A stretch of DNA of 8,102 nt from an uncultured Prosthecobacter sp. GTDB lineage: Bacteria; Verrucomicrobiota; Verrucomicrobiia; Verrucomicrobiales; Verrucomicrobiaceae. Where the stretch lies: NCBI GenBank assembly GCA_947523045.1, contig CANNUR010000127.1, forward strand, positions 1 to 8,102, given 5' to 3'. The notes beneath the pieces were generated by a model. The model was given only the letters and a program-made list of their open reading frames with translations, made no database searches and was not told the DNA's origin. Below, in pieces: positions 1 to 6,233 of this stretch (positions are counted from its first letter, which is position 1; each line of letters starts with the position of its first letter). Made by a program: the position numbers and the translations under genes.

Positions 1-1
1 G

Positions 2-304
2 CGCCGCGCCGTGCGCTTCTACACCCAGGCCCTCGGCTTTGAGGAGGTGTTCGTCAGCGAATTCTGGTCGGAACTCAAATGCGGTGACGCCATTCTGGCC
101 CTGCACGGCGGGCACGATGGCTCGGTCAATTCCACCGGCCTGAGCCTGCAGTACGAGGACGTCTTCGACGCAGCCTCACGGGTTGCCCAGGCCGGCGGCA
201 AAATCCTCGACGCCCCCAACCAGCGCGAGGGCGAACCCATCCTGCTCGGCCGCTACCGCGACCCCGAGGGCAACGAGGGTTTCCTCACCCAGTATGTGGG
301 GTGA
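2..304 (+). CDS. VOC (glyoxalase/bleomycin-resistance-like) family protein, 5' end cut by the window
   Basis: The frame is open to the left edge and reads R-R-A-V-R-F-Y-T-Q-A-L-G-F, the usual first-strand motif of vicinal oxygen chelate (VOC) domains. The true start is therefore upstream; the GTG at position 11 is an internal Val codon. About 100 residues are visible, nearly one complete VOC module, with probably 10-15 N-terminal residues missing. The hydrophobic stretch AILALHGG and the C-terminal R-D-P-E-G-N-E ending are typical of the family; the second Glu often binds the metal. Members include glyoxalases, ring-cleavage dioxygenases and antibiotic-binding proteins, and substrate cannot be read from this sequence. 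It is probably a small cytosolic protein. It converges on the heparinase-like gene with a 54-bp gap. Family assignment is firm, function open. Confidence 0.85.
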   Translation, partial: RRAVRFYTQALGFEEVFVSEFWSELKCGDAILALHGGHDGSVNSTGLSLQYEDVFDAASRVAQAGGKILDAPNQREGEPILLGRYRDPEGNEGFLTQYVG

Positions 305-309
305 AAGCT

Positions 310-353
310 GAGAGCATGGAGCCAAGAGCAGAGGCAAGACTCTCTCCGCTCTC
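310..353. terminator. Imperfect hairpin between convergent genes, possible bidirectional terminator
   Basis: GAGAGC (310-315) pairs with GCTCTC (348-353), GGAG (318-321) with CTCC (344-347), and AGAG (325-328) with CTCT (340-343). This gives a bulged 14-bp stem with an 11-nt loop. It lies between the stops of two convergent genes, where a terminator would serve both. There is no T-run on either side, so intrinsic termination is uncertain. The purine-rich composition could also produce the pairing by chance. Confidence 0.3.
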
Positions 354-358
354 CGCCC

Positions 359-2599
359 CTACCGCTTCGGCAGCCAGTCGGCGATGGGCTTGACCGGGGC
401 GACGGCGGGGGCTTCGCCGAGGGCGAAGGCGACAGCGATCGTCTGCGCGCCCTTGACCTGGCCGAGATCGACCTTGAGCACGCGGATGCCCGTGAGTTTT
501 TTCATCTGCTCGTTCTCCGGCTCGGGGGCATCGACCACCGAAAAACTGGCGCCGGCGGGGGAGAGTAGCACGGCATGCAGGGTCTTGCCCTTGTCGGTGA
601 GCACGGCGCTGGTGCCGTCGACACTGACTTCCGCGCGGGTGTGCATCGACCAGACAAGCGGCGAGGTGTTTTTGACGCCCACCTCATCCTGGATCAGCAC
701 CTGTGGCTTGGCCCCGCGGCTGAGCTGGATGCCGCGCACGGCGTCCTTGGCGGGCTTGCTGTAGGCCTTGCCGAGATCGACCGCGGCCATGGCCAGTTCG
801 GGCGTCGAGTGGCTGAACAGCACCTGTGCCTTGGCATCCAATTCCTGGTTGCCGCCCAGCCACAGCGTGTTCTGGCCGGGCGTGCCCTCGACATACAGGG
901 CGTAGCGCTTGCTGCGGTCGGTCGACTTGAAGTTGGGGGCGCGATCGCTCTCGGAGCCGAGTTCGATGCCCCAGCGCGTGCCGCCAGCCTCAAGGATGAA
1001 AGCGCCGAGGTCGAGCTGGTTGTGAACGAAGCTGTTGTCGCCGCCCTTGAGCGCCACATACAGGGCATCCTTGTCCCAGCCCGAGCGCAGGGCGGCGACC
1101 AGGCCGCCCGGCGTGCCGTAGTCGAGGCTGTCCGCAGTGCCATCGCCGGCGGCGTGCGGATTGAAGTAGAGGAAGTGGCCGGCAAGATTCAGGTGCGAGG
1201 TGTCGGCATTGGGCACGGCACCAGCGCTGAGCGCCTTGGTTCCCATGTTGCCATGCACCCCGGCCAGCCAGGTGGAGACCCAGGGGCGGCTCAGCGCCGT
1301 GGCGTTGCTGTCGCCGTAGTTGAAGAGCTGGTTGGTCGGTCCCACCAGATGCACGCGCGCCAGGCCCGCCTGCGGAATGCCCTCAAGCAGGCTGAAGCCG
1401 AAATCCGAACCGCCGTTGGCCTTGAGGGTCTGCAGAACGAGGATGGCGTAGTCGAGCACCGTCTCGCCGGCTTCCATGCCCTCGGGCCAGATGCCGGCCG
1501 GGGCGAACATCTGCAGACCGCGACCAAAGATCTTGGCGGCGGCATCGACGGCAGCCTTGGCGGCGGAGGGATCCTCGTCGGCCAGGCAGATCGCCGCGAG
1601 AATCAGGGCGGAGGCCCCCGCCATGTGCTCGGCATCCGGGTCCTCGGATCCCTCGGCCTTCTTGGCAGGTGCCTTGGCCGGAGCCTTGCTGGCGGCAGTG
1701 CCAGGCGCACGGCCGCGCGCGGACTCGGGAATCGGCTCGCCCTTGAGGTGGGCCACCAGAGCGCCAATCCCCTTCTCCACCATGTAGGTGCGCACCGCGG
1801 TCGCCTGCTGGGCATTGAGCCCGGCGCGGAAGAAGTCGTAGCCGAGCGAGGCGGCGGTCAGGAAGTCCGCCAGCACGCCGACCTCATCGACATACCAGTT
1901 GGTGAAGACCGAGGGATCGGTGATGGCCACCAGCTCGCGCACGCCGCGCTCCTGCCAGCGCGGGTCGCCATCGACCTGGTGCAGGGCGCCCAGGGTGGCC
2001 AGGCGGAAGAGCGCCTTTGAACCGGGCGTCACCGTGCTGCGCATCTCGCCGAAGATGCGGGTCAGCTCCGGTGCCTCGAGGATCTTTTCGCCCCCGGCCT
2101 TGAGGTTTTCCAGCAGCTTGCCGGCCACCGGATGCGAGGCCGACTGGGTTTTGAGATACTGCCAGCCGGCGGCGCTGTGCACCAGCCGCGGGCGGGTCTT
2201 CTGCACGCCACGCAGGTAATCCGCCGCGGCAGGCACCTTGAAACCCTTGAGAGGCGTCACCGCGATCGCCGGCCGCGGCGGCGCCGGCTGCGCGGAAACA
2301 GCCCCCGCCTTGGCCGGCGCCTTCGGAGCCGCAGCCGGGGCGGCCGGAGCCGATTGCATGCGCTTCCATTCCGCCGCGGCAAAGGCCTTGTCCTCGTCGC
2401 TGAGCAGGTCGATCGGGATGGTGAATACCTGTCCGTCGGCCCGCTTGATGGTGATCGTGCGCGCGGCGACATCGACCCCGGTCATCTCCGCCTCCACCAC
2501 CGCGCCGGACTTGTTCTTCCATGGGCGGATGGCGGCGCCGGCGGGCGACAGGGCGCAGGCGAGGAACACCAGAAGGGTGGGCAGGAGGCGAAGATTCAT
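359..2599 (-). CDS. Secreted heparinase II/III-like protein with N-terminal SHD1-like domain
   Basis: A predicted 746-residue exported protein. The ATG at 2599 is chosen because it begins a clear signal peptide (MNLRLLPTLLVFLACALSPAGAA, cleavage near residue 23); a GTG at 2650 would put 17 polar residues before it. Residues 24-82 resemble the SHD1 (SLA1 homology domain 1) found in exported PVC proteins: an R-P-W-x-N-x-S-G start, a strand pattern ending D-G-Q-V-F-T-I-P, then L-S-D-E-D. A Pro/Ala linker follows (about 84-112). Next is an alpha-helical region like the toroid of polysaccharide lyases, with an Ala/Pro/Lys-rich insert around 292-325. The C-terminal part looks like the heparinase II/III beta-sandwich, with H526-N-Q-L-D530, then G-A-F-I-L...W-G-I-E-L-G, and later Q-D-E-V. 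The family cleaves acidic polysaccharides such as heparin or alginate by beta-elimination; the substrate here is unknown. The gene follows the GntR gene on the same strand after a 90-bp gap. No clear ribosome-binding site is visible. Confidence 0.8.
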   Translation of the reverse strand: MNLRLLPTLLVFLACALSPAGAAIRPWKNKSGAVVEAEMTGVDVAARTITIKRADGQVFTIPIDLLSDEDKAFAAAEWKRMQSAPAAPAAAPKAPAKAGAVSAQPAPPRPAIAVTPLKGFKVPAAADYLRGVQKTRPRLVHSAAGWQYLKTQSASHPVAGKLLENLKAGGEKILEAPELTRIFGEMRSTVTPGSKALFRLATLGALHQVDGDPRWQERGVRELVAITDPSVFTNWYVDEVGVLADFLTAASLGYDFFRAGLNAQQATAVRTYMVEKGIGALVAHLKGEPIPESARGRAPGTAASKAPAKAPAKKAEGSEDPDAEHMAGASALILAAICLADEDPSAAKAAVDAAAKIFGRGLQMFAPAGIWPEGMEAGETVLDYAILVLQTLKANGGSDFGFSLLEGIPQAGLARVHLVGPTNQLFNYGDSNATALSRPWVSTWLAGVHGNMGTKALSAGAVPNADTSHLNLAGHFLYFNPHAAGDGTADSLDYGTPGGLVAALRSGWDKDALYVALKGGDNSFVHNQLDLGAFILEAGGTRWGIELGSESDRAPNFKSTDRSKRYALYVEGTPGQNTLWLGGNQELDAKAQVLFSHSTPELAMAAVDLGKAYSKPAKDAVRGIQLSRGAKPQVLIQDEVGVKNTSPLVWSMHTRAEVSVDGTSAVLTDKGKTLHAVLLSPAGASFSVVDAPEPENEQMKKLTGIRVLKVDLGQVKGAQTIAVAFALGEAPAVAPVKPIADWLPKR

Positions 2600-2639
2600 G
2601 GCGCGTTGGGAAATCGAGCCGCCAGTTTGACGACGCGCC

Positions 2640-2674
2640 GCACGGGGCACAAGACCAAATTGCTGCCCCCGTGC
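2640..2674 (-). other. GC-rich hairpin between the GntR and heparinase-like genes
   Basis: Read on the minus strand, GCACGGGG pairs with CCCCGTGC, and a further CA/TG pair closes after one bulged G. This makes a stem of about 10 bp with a 14-nt loop. It lies in the 90-bp gap after the GntR stop and before the heparinase-like ATG. No U-tract follows, so a classical terminator is unlikely. It could attenuate read-through, stabilise a processed mRNA end, or be incidental in GC-rich DNA. It covers the alternative GTG at 2650, which weakens that codon as a start. Confidence 0.4.
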
Positions 2675-2689
2675 CTGCCGCGCCGTTGG

Positions 2690-3355
2690 TTAGTCGGCGC
2701 GATCCCGCAGCAGGGCCCGGTAGTGCCCGGCCGCCGCCGCATTGTGACGGCGCACCGCCTCGCCCAAGGCCTCGGCCTCGCCGCGGCGGAAAGCACGCAG
2801 GATGGCACGATGCTCGCGGTTTGCCTGCCGCGGATCGGGCGGCACGGCGTCGCGAAAGGCCATGCGATGCAGGCGCTCCCACTCGCCGAAGAGCGATTGC
2901 AGCATGTCCTGCGCACGGTCAAAACCGGCCACCCGGCAGGGCAACAGGTGGAACTCGCGGTTGGCCGCCTCAAAGACCGCCGAATCCCCGCGCTCGACCG
3001 CCGCCTCGAGTTCATCGACCTGCTCCGCCAGCGCGCGCAGATCTTCAGGAGTCATGCGCGGCAGCGCGGCGAGGGCGCTGGCCGTTTCCAAGGCGCAGAG
3101 CAGGGCGAAAATCTCGTCGAGGGCGGCGACCTCGACCGGCGCCACGCGCACGCCGGTGTGCGGGCGAATCTCGACGAGGCGCTCGGCCTGCAACTGGCGC
3201 AGGGCCTCGCGCACCGGAATGATGCTGACCGCAAAACGCCGGGCCAGGGCGTCGATGACCAGCACCTGCCCCGGGGCCAGGGCGCCGCCAACGATGTCGG
3301 CGCGCAGGGCTTCATAGACCTGGCGTTGCTTGGTGGGGGCCGGTGCGACGGACAT
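2690..3355 (-). CDS. GntR-family transcriptional regulator, FadR/FCD subfamily
   Basis: A 221-residue predicted repressor. Residues 10-72 form the GntR winged helix-turn-helix: Q-V-Y-E-A-L-R-A-D-I-V-G-G, L-A-P-G-Q-V-L, D-A-L-A-R-R-F-A-V-S, then the signature I-P-V-R-E-A-L-R-Q-L, ending H-T-G-V-R-V. The all-helical FCD ligand-binding domain follows. Its usual metal-site histidines are present as H136, H182 and H204, with Asn132 where many members have Asp. FCD regulators commonly sense carboxylates or sugar acids and bind palindromes as dimers. The start is uncertain: ATGs occur at 3355, 3364 and 3382, none with a Shine-Dalgarno sequence. The one at 3382 lies inside the putative operator, so a downstream start is preferred. 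The gene is upstream of the heparinase-like gene and divergent from the Gfo/Idh gene, so local control and autoregulation are likely by inference. Confidence 0.92.
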   Translation of the reverse strand: MSVAPAPTKQRQVYEALRADIVGGALAPGQVLVIDALARRFAVSIIPVREALRQLQAERLVEIRPHTGVRVAPVEVAALDEIFALLCALETASALAALPRMTPEDLRALAEQVDELEAAVERGDSAVFEAANREFHLLPCRVAGFDRAQDMLQSLFGEWERLHRMAFRDAVPPDPRQANREHRAILRAFRRGEAEALGEAVRRHNAAAAGHYRALLRDRAD

Positions 3356-3375
3356 GGGAGGCATGCAAAAACCGC

Positions 3376-3403
3376 TTGTCATATATCATATATGATTTAT
3401 CAA
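3376..3403 (+). promoter_or_regulatory. Candidate promoter of the Gfo/Idh gene, overlapping the operator
   Basis: TTGTCA (3376-3381) and TATCAA (3398-3403) are separated by 16 bp and match the sigma-70 consensus at 5/6 and 4/6. They lie 30 bp upstream of the ATG at 3433. The palindrome at 3379-3395 overlaps the -35 box and most of the spacer, an arrangement suited to repression. On the opposite strand TTGACT (3418-3413) could be a -35 box for the GntR gene, but no good -10 box sits at standard distance. Match quality is modest. Confidence 0.35.
3379..3395. promoter_or_regulatory. 17-bp palindromic operator candidate for the GntR regulator
   Basis: TCATATAT-C-ATATATGA is a perfect inverted repeat with 8-bp arms around a central C. 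A shorter perfect palindrome, ATCATATATGAT (3385-3396), overlaps it. It stands out as AT-only in GC-rich surroundings and lies in the gap between the divergent GntR and Gfo/Idh genes. Length and position fit operators of FadR/FCD-type repressors. That the adjacent regulator binds it is inferred. Confidence 0.65.
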
Positions 3404-3432
3404 GATCGCGCAAGTCAAACCCGTCCCCCCTC

Positions 3433-4599
3433 ATGATCACGCAACGCATCGGCATCATCCTCAACGGCGTCACCGGACGCATGGGCACCAACCAGCACCT
3501 CGTCCGCTCGATCCTCGCCATCATCCGCCAGGGCGGCATCCGCGTCTCCGACGACCTCGCGCTCATGCCCGACCCCATCCTCACCGGTCGCAGCGTCTCG
3601 AAGCTGCAGGCTCTGGCGACGAAGCACGCCTGCGACAAAACCGGCCCGCTGAAGACCAGCACCGACCTCGCCGCCGTGCTTGCCGACCCCGCCTACCCGG
3701 TCTTTTTTGACGCCTCCGGCACCCTGCACCGCGCCCGCTTCGTCGAGATGGCCGCCGCCGCCGGCAAGGCGATCTACTGCGAAAAACCCACCGCCGTGGA
3801 AACCACCGAGGCCCTGCGCCTGGCCGCCATCTGCGAAAAGGCCGGGGTGAAAAATGGCGTCGTTCAGGACAAGCTCTGGCTGCCCGGCCTGCGCAAGCTG
3901 GCCCTGCTCAAGCGCCAGGGCTTCTTCGGCCGCATCCTCAGCGTGCGCGGCGAGTTCGGCTACTGGGTCTTCACCGGCGAACACGAGGGCCAGCCGGCCC
4001 AGCGCCCGTCCTGGAATTACCGCAAGGGCGACGGCGGCGGCATCATCGTCGACATGCTCTGCCACTGGCGCTACGTCATCGACAACCTGTTCGGCGAGGT
4101 GCGCAACGTCAGTTGCCTCGGCGCCACCCACATCCCCCAGCGCGTCGATGAAAAGGGCGCGGCCTACGACTGCGACACCGACGACGCCTGCTACGCCACC
4201 TTTGAGACCGCCGACAACGTGGTCTGCCAGTTCAACTCCTCCTGGTGCGTGCGCGTGCGTCGCGACGACCTCTTCACCATGCAGGTCGACGGCACCCACG
4301 GCTCGGCCCTGGTCGGCCTGCGCAAGTGCTGGTTCCAGTCGCTGGCCGGCACGCCCAAGCCGGTGTGGAATCCCGACGTCGACAGCCCGATCAACCACTA
4401 CAACCACTGGCAGGAGGTGCCCGACACGGCGGAGTACGACAACGCCTTCAAGGTGCAGTGGGAACTCTTCCTGCGCCACGTCGCCCTGGACGAACCCTTC
4501 CCCTGGACCCTGCGCGAGGGCGCCAAGGGCGTGCAGCTCGCCGAACTCGGCCTGCAGAGCTGGGCGGAGCGACACTGGCTCGAAGTGCCGGCGCTGTAA
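3433..4599 (+). CDS. Gfo/Idh/MocA family NAD(P)-dependent oxidoreductase
   Basis: A 388-residue predicted cytosolic dehydrogenase, a normal length for the family. The N-terminus is a Rossmann nucleotide-binding start, G-I-I-L-N-G-V-T-G-R-M-G (7-18). The hallmark C-E-K-P-T lies at 116-120. The second domain contains G-G-G-I-I-V-D-M-L-C-H-W-R-Y (201-214), where D207 and H211 match the usual catalytic Asp/His pair. The family oxidises or reduces sugars, inositols and sugar-derived acids, and the substrate cannot be read here. The ATG at 3433 is chosen because the frame upstream of it runs through the palindromic operator and codes for no family motif. There is no Shine-Dalgarno match; a run of six C precedes the start. 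Divergence from the GntR gene and its lyase-like partner suggests a role in handling the sugars that enzyme releases. The gene ends 10 bp from the convergent lpxB. Confidence 0.92.
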   Translation: MITQRIGIILNGVTGRMGTNQHLVRSILAIIRQGGIRVSDDLALMPDPILTGRSVSKLQALATKHACDKTGPLKTSTDLAAVLADPAYPVFFDASGTLHRARFVEMAAAAGKAIYCEKPTAVETTEALRLAAICEKAGVKNGVVQDKLWLPGLRKLALLKRQGFFGRILSVRGEFGYWVFTGEHEGQPAQRPSWNYRKGDGGGIIVDMLCHWRYVIDNLFGEVRNVSCLGATHIPQRVDEKGAAYDCDTDDACYATFETADNVVCQFNSSWCVRVRRDDLFTMQVDGTHGSALVGLRKCWFQSLAGTPKPVWNPDVDSPINHYNHWQEVPDTAEYDNAFKVQWELFLRHVALDEPFPWTLREGAKGVQLAELGLQSWAERHWLEVPAL

Positions 4600-4602
4600 A
4601 TC

Positions 4603-4622
4603 GACGCGCTCAGGCGAGCGTC
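4603..4622. terminator. Short hairpin at the convergent Gfo/Idh-lpxB junction
   Basis: GCTC (4608-4611) pairs with GAGC (4616-4619) across a 4-nt loop, and GAC/GTC can pair outside it with a two-base bulge. It overlaps the lpxB stop and lies just after the Gfo/Idh stop. The stem is short and no T-run is present. It is recorded only as the sole terminator-like structure in the 10-bp junction. Confidence 0.22.
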
Positions 4623-5770
4623 TCGCGCACCACCGCCGCGGCGCGTGCGTAGGCGCCGCCGGCGCCGAGACCGGCCACCACCTCCGCCAGCTCGCCCTCG
4701 AGGCGGGCGCGGCGGTCGGTGTCGGTCAACAGCGACAGCATTTCCGCAGCCAGGCTGTCGGCGCTGAGCCCCCCTTGCACCAGCTCGCGCACCACCTCGC
4801 GACCGGCGAGCACGTTGACGATGCCAATGTGGCGGATGCGCACCAGGGTCTTGGCAGCGAGATAGGTCGCCGGGCTGACCCGGTAGACCAGCGTGTAGGG
4901 CAGGCCAAAACAGGCCGCCTCGAGGGTGGCGGTGCCGCTGGCGACCGCGCCCGCGCTGGCGCGCTGCATCAGGTCATAGACCGTGCCGGTCTCGATCCAC
5001 TGCCGCGCCTCAGGCATGCCGGCGGCATCGGCCATGAGGCGCAGTCGACCCGCAATCGCCTCGTTGGCGGCGGCGACCGCGAAGCGCGCCTGCGGCAGGA
5101 CCAGACGGATCGCACGGGCGGCCTCCAGCATCACCGGGAACAGGCGTTTCACCTCGTTGAAACGGCTGCCGGGGAACCAGCCGATCAAGTGCGGCTCGCG
5201 CGTCCAGCCGCTGCGCAGGGCGGCGGTGCGATCGACCAGCGGGTGACCGCAGAACTCGGTGCGCAGGCCGCTGCGCTCATAAAACTCCTTCTCGAAGGGG
5301 AAGATGCAGATCATCAGATCAAGCACCTTCGCCATGGTCTTGACTCTCCCCTTCTTCCAGGCCCAGACCTGCGGGCTGATGTAGTAGATCAGCTTGCCGG
5401 CGTAACCGCCGCGGCGCAGGGCGGCGGCCAGGCGCAGGTTGAAGCCCGGGTAATCGACCAGGATCACGGCATCCGGCCTGTCGGCCAGAATGCGCGCGGT
5501 CTCATCGGCGAGCCGGCGCTTGAAGTAGCCGTACATCTTCAGCACCTCCCAGAGGCCAACGACCCCGGCGGTCTCGACCCAGTCCTCAATCCCCTGCCCC
5601 GCCGCCTCGCGCAGGCGCGGACCACCGAGGCCGGTGCAGCGCAGGCCGGGATCGGCGGCGCGCAGTTCGCGCATCAGCCCGGCGGCATGGGCGTCGCCGC
5701 TGACCTCGCCGGCGATGAAGTGAAGGTGGGCGGGCATGGGCGGGGAGAGAGAACGATCAGCGTCCGCCAT
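4610..5770 (-). CDS. lpxB: Lipid-A-disaccharide synthase
   Basis: LpxB is a peripheral inner-membrane GT19 glycosyltransferase. It joins UDP-2,3-diacylglucosamine to 2,3-diacylglucosamine-1-phosphate (lipid X), giving the lipid A disaccharide and UDP. The 386-residue product has normal length and the full motif series: I-A-G-E-V-S-G-D (19-26), V-D-Y-P-G-F-N-L-R-L-A, Y-Y-I-S-P-Q-V-W-A-W-K, I-F-P-F-E-K-E-F-Y, F-C-G-H-P-L-V-D, the donor-site S278-G-T-A-T-L-E284, and L-V-Y-R-V-S-P. The ATG at 5770 is chosen because a purine-rich AAGGGGG (5783-5777) stands 6 nt upstream; an alternative ATG at 5737 lacks this. The gene is now 1.7 kb from the Gfo/Idh gene that usually precedes it, with an opposite-strand ATPase gene between. 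It appears to have its own promoter near 5853-5880. Confidence 0.97.
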   Translation of the reverse strand: MADADRSLSPPMPAHLHFIAGEVSGDAHAAGLMRELRAADPGLRCTGLGGPRLREAAGQGIEDWVETAGVVGLWEVLKMYGYFKRRLADETARILADRPDAVILVDYPGFNLRLAAALRRGGYAGKLIYYISPQVWAWKKGRVKTMAKVLDLMICIFPFEKEFYERSGLRTEFCGHPLVDRTAALRSGWTREPHLIGWFPGSRFNEVKRLFPVMLEAARAIRLVLPQARFAVAAANEAIAGRLRLMADAAGMPEARQWIETGTVYDLMQRASAGAVASGTATLEAACFGLPYTLVYRVSPATYLAAKTLVRIRHIGIVNVLAGREVVRELVQGGLSADSLAAEMLSLLTDTDRRARLEGELAEVVAGLGAGGAYARAAAVVRETLA

Positions 5771-5774
5771 GGAT

Positions 5775-5790
5775 TGCCCCCTTGTGGGCA
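5775..5790 (-). promoter_or_regulatory. lpxB Shine-Dalgarno region inside a small inverted repeat
   Basis: The AAGGGGG that fixes the lpxB start (minus strand, 5783-5777) lies within a TGCCC/GGGCA inverted repeat with a 6-nt loop. Folding would partly pair the ribosome-binding site. The stem is only 5 bp, so an effect on translation is possible but weak. The Shine-Dalgarno match itself is clear and is the best in the window. Confidence 0.45.
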
Positions 5791-5852
5791 GGGGAAATGA
5801 ATCGAAAAGCAGGCACGCGGACGGCCTTCTCGGTCATGGAAATCATCGTGCC

Positions 5853-5880
5853 AGACTAGCGTCGTTGCCGGGACGGTCAA
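5853..5880 (-). promoter_or_regulatory. Candidate lpxB promoter
   Basis: On the minus strand TTGACC (5880-5875) is followed after 16 bp by TAGTCT (5858-5853). The -35 box matches TTGACA at five of six positions, while the -10 box is weaker. It would give a leader of roughly 75 nt before the lpxB ATG at 5770. It makes sense if lpxB no longer shares a transcript with the upstream Gfo/Idh gene. Confidence 0.45.
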
Positions 5881-5883
5881 ACC

Positions 5884-6178
5884 TCATGTGGGGTAGCACG
5901 GATTTCAGAAATGGCTTCTGAAACGCAAATGCTTGCCTTGGCATTCAACCGGGGCTTTCATCCTGAAACCGCAACGGCAAAATGCCTGATGCCCGCCGCT
6001 CGCCACCTCCGCCACCGTGAAGGCCATCGCCGGCCAACTTTCCCATGGCGGCACCGAAACGCTGGATATGCAGACGGAGCTGGTGTGAATCGGCCAGGTG
6101 TAAGGCTTGAGCAGGCTTTTCGATGGAAATGATGGATGGAGACGCCCCGAGTGACTTTTAGCCAAATTTCATCATTCC
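5884..6178. other. Non-coding stretch with small hairpins and a short coding-like remnant
   Basis: No convincing gene is seen on either strand. Two small inverted repeats lie in tandem: TTTCAGAA/TTCTGAAA (5903-5923, 5-nt loop) and AATGC/GCATT (5928-5945, 8-nt loop). Around 6000-6085 one plus-strand frame has mostly G or C at third positions and reads A-T-S-A-T-V-K-A-I-A-G-Q-L-S-H-G-G-T-E-T-L-D, then meets a TGA, a TAA and another TGA. This may be decayed coding sequence, but I do not recognise a parent family. Confidence 0.4.
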
Positions 6179-6208
6179 GCTACATTTAGTCGTTGAACCA
6201 AATGTAGC
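6179..6208. repeat. 30-bp inverted repeat upstream of the ATPase gene
   Basis: GCTACATTT (6179-6187) and AAATGTAGC (6200-6208) are perfect 9-bp inverted arms. After one mismatch, GT/AC also pair, leaving a 6-nt centre. The repeat ends 25 bp before the ATPase ATG at 6234. TACATT in the left arm could serve as a -10 box, although no good -35 box is seen. Position and symmetry suggest an operator or an RNA hairpin in the leader; an element end is also possible. A related TTTAG...CCAAAT pair occurs compactly at 6157-6167. Confidence 0.7.
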
Positions 6209-6233
6209 AACATTGTTAAATACGACTGAATCC

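Noticed and set aside
575..2020. 481-codon plus-strand frame opposite the heparinase-like gene
   Set aside because: It is an antisense shadow; the minus-strand frame has a signal peptide and recognisable domains.
2600..2650. Upstream GTG start for the heparinase-like protein
   Set aside because: It would place 17 polar residues before a clear signal peptide, and the codon lies inside a hairpin.
1884..2882. 332-codon minus-strand frame overlapping the heparinase-like and GntR genes
   Set aside because: It is Gly/Arg/Ala-rich out-of-frame translation of two real genes, with no motif.
2690..3355. Asn132 in place of the usual metal-binding Asp, considered as loss of ligand sensing
   Set aside because: As far as I recall, Asn at this position also occurs in FCD proteins, and the three histidines are present.
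3415..4575. Long open frame on the minus strand opposite the Gfo/Idh gene
   Set aside because: It is Ala/Gly/Val-rich without family motifs, and the plus-strand frame has clear Gfo/Idh signatures. Long antisense frames are expected in GC-rich genes.
3854..5800. 648-codon plus-strand frame running across the Gfo/Idh gene end and opposite lpxB
   Set aside because: It overlaps two firmly identified genes, is Ser/Thr/Ala/Arg-rich and shows no domain.
5911..6132. 73-codon plus-strand frame upstream of the ATPase, considered as a small partner gene
   Set aside because: There is no ribosome-binding site, no recognisable motif, and third-position bias is stronger in a different frame.
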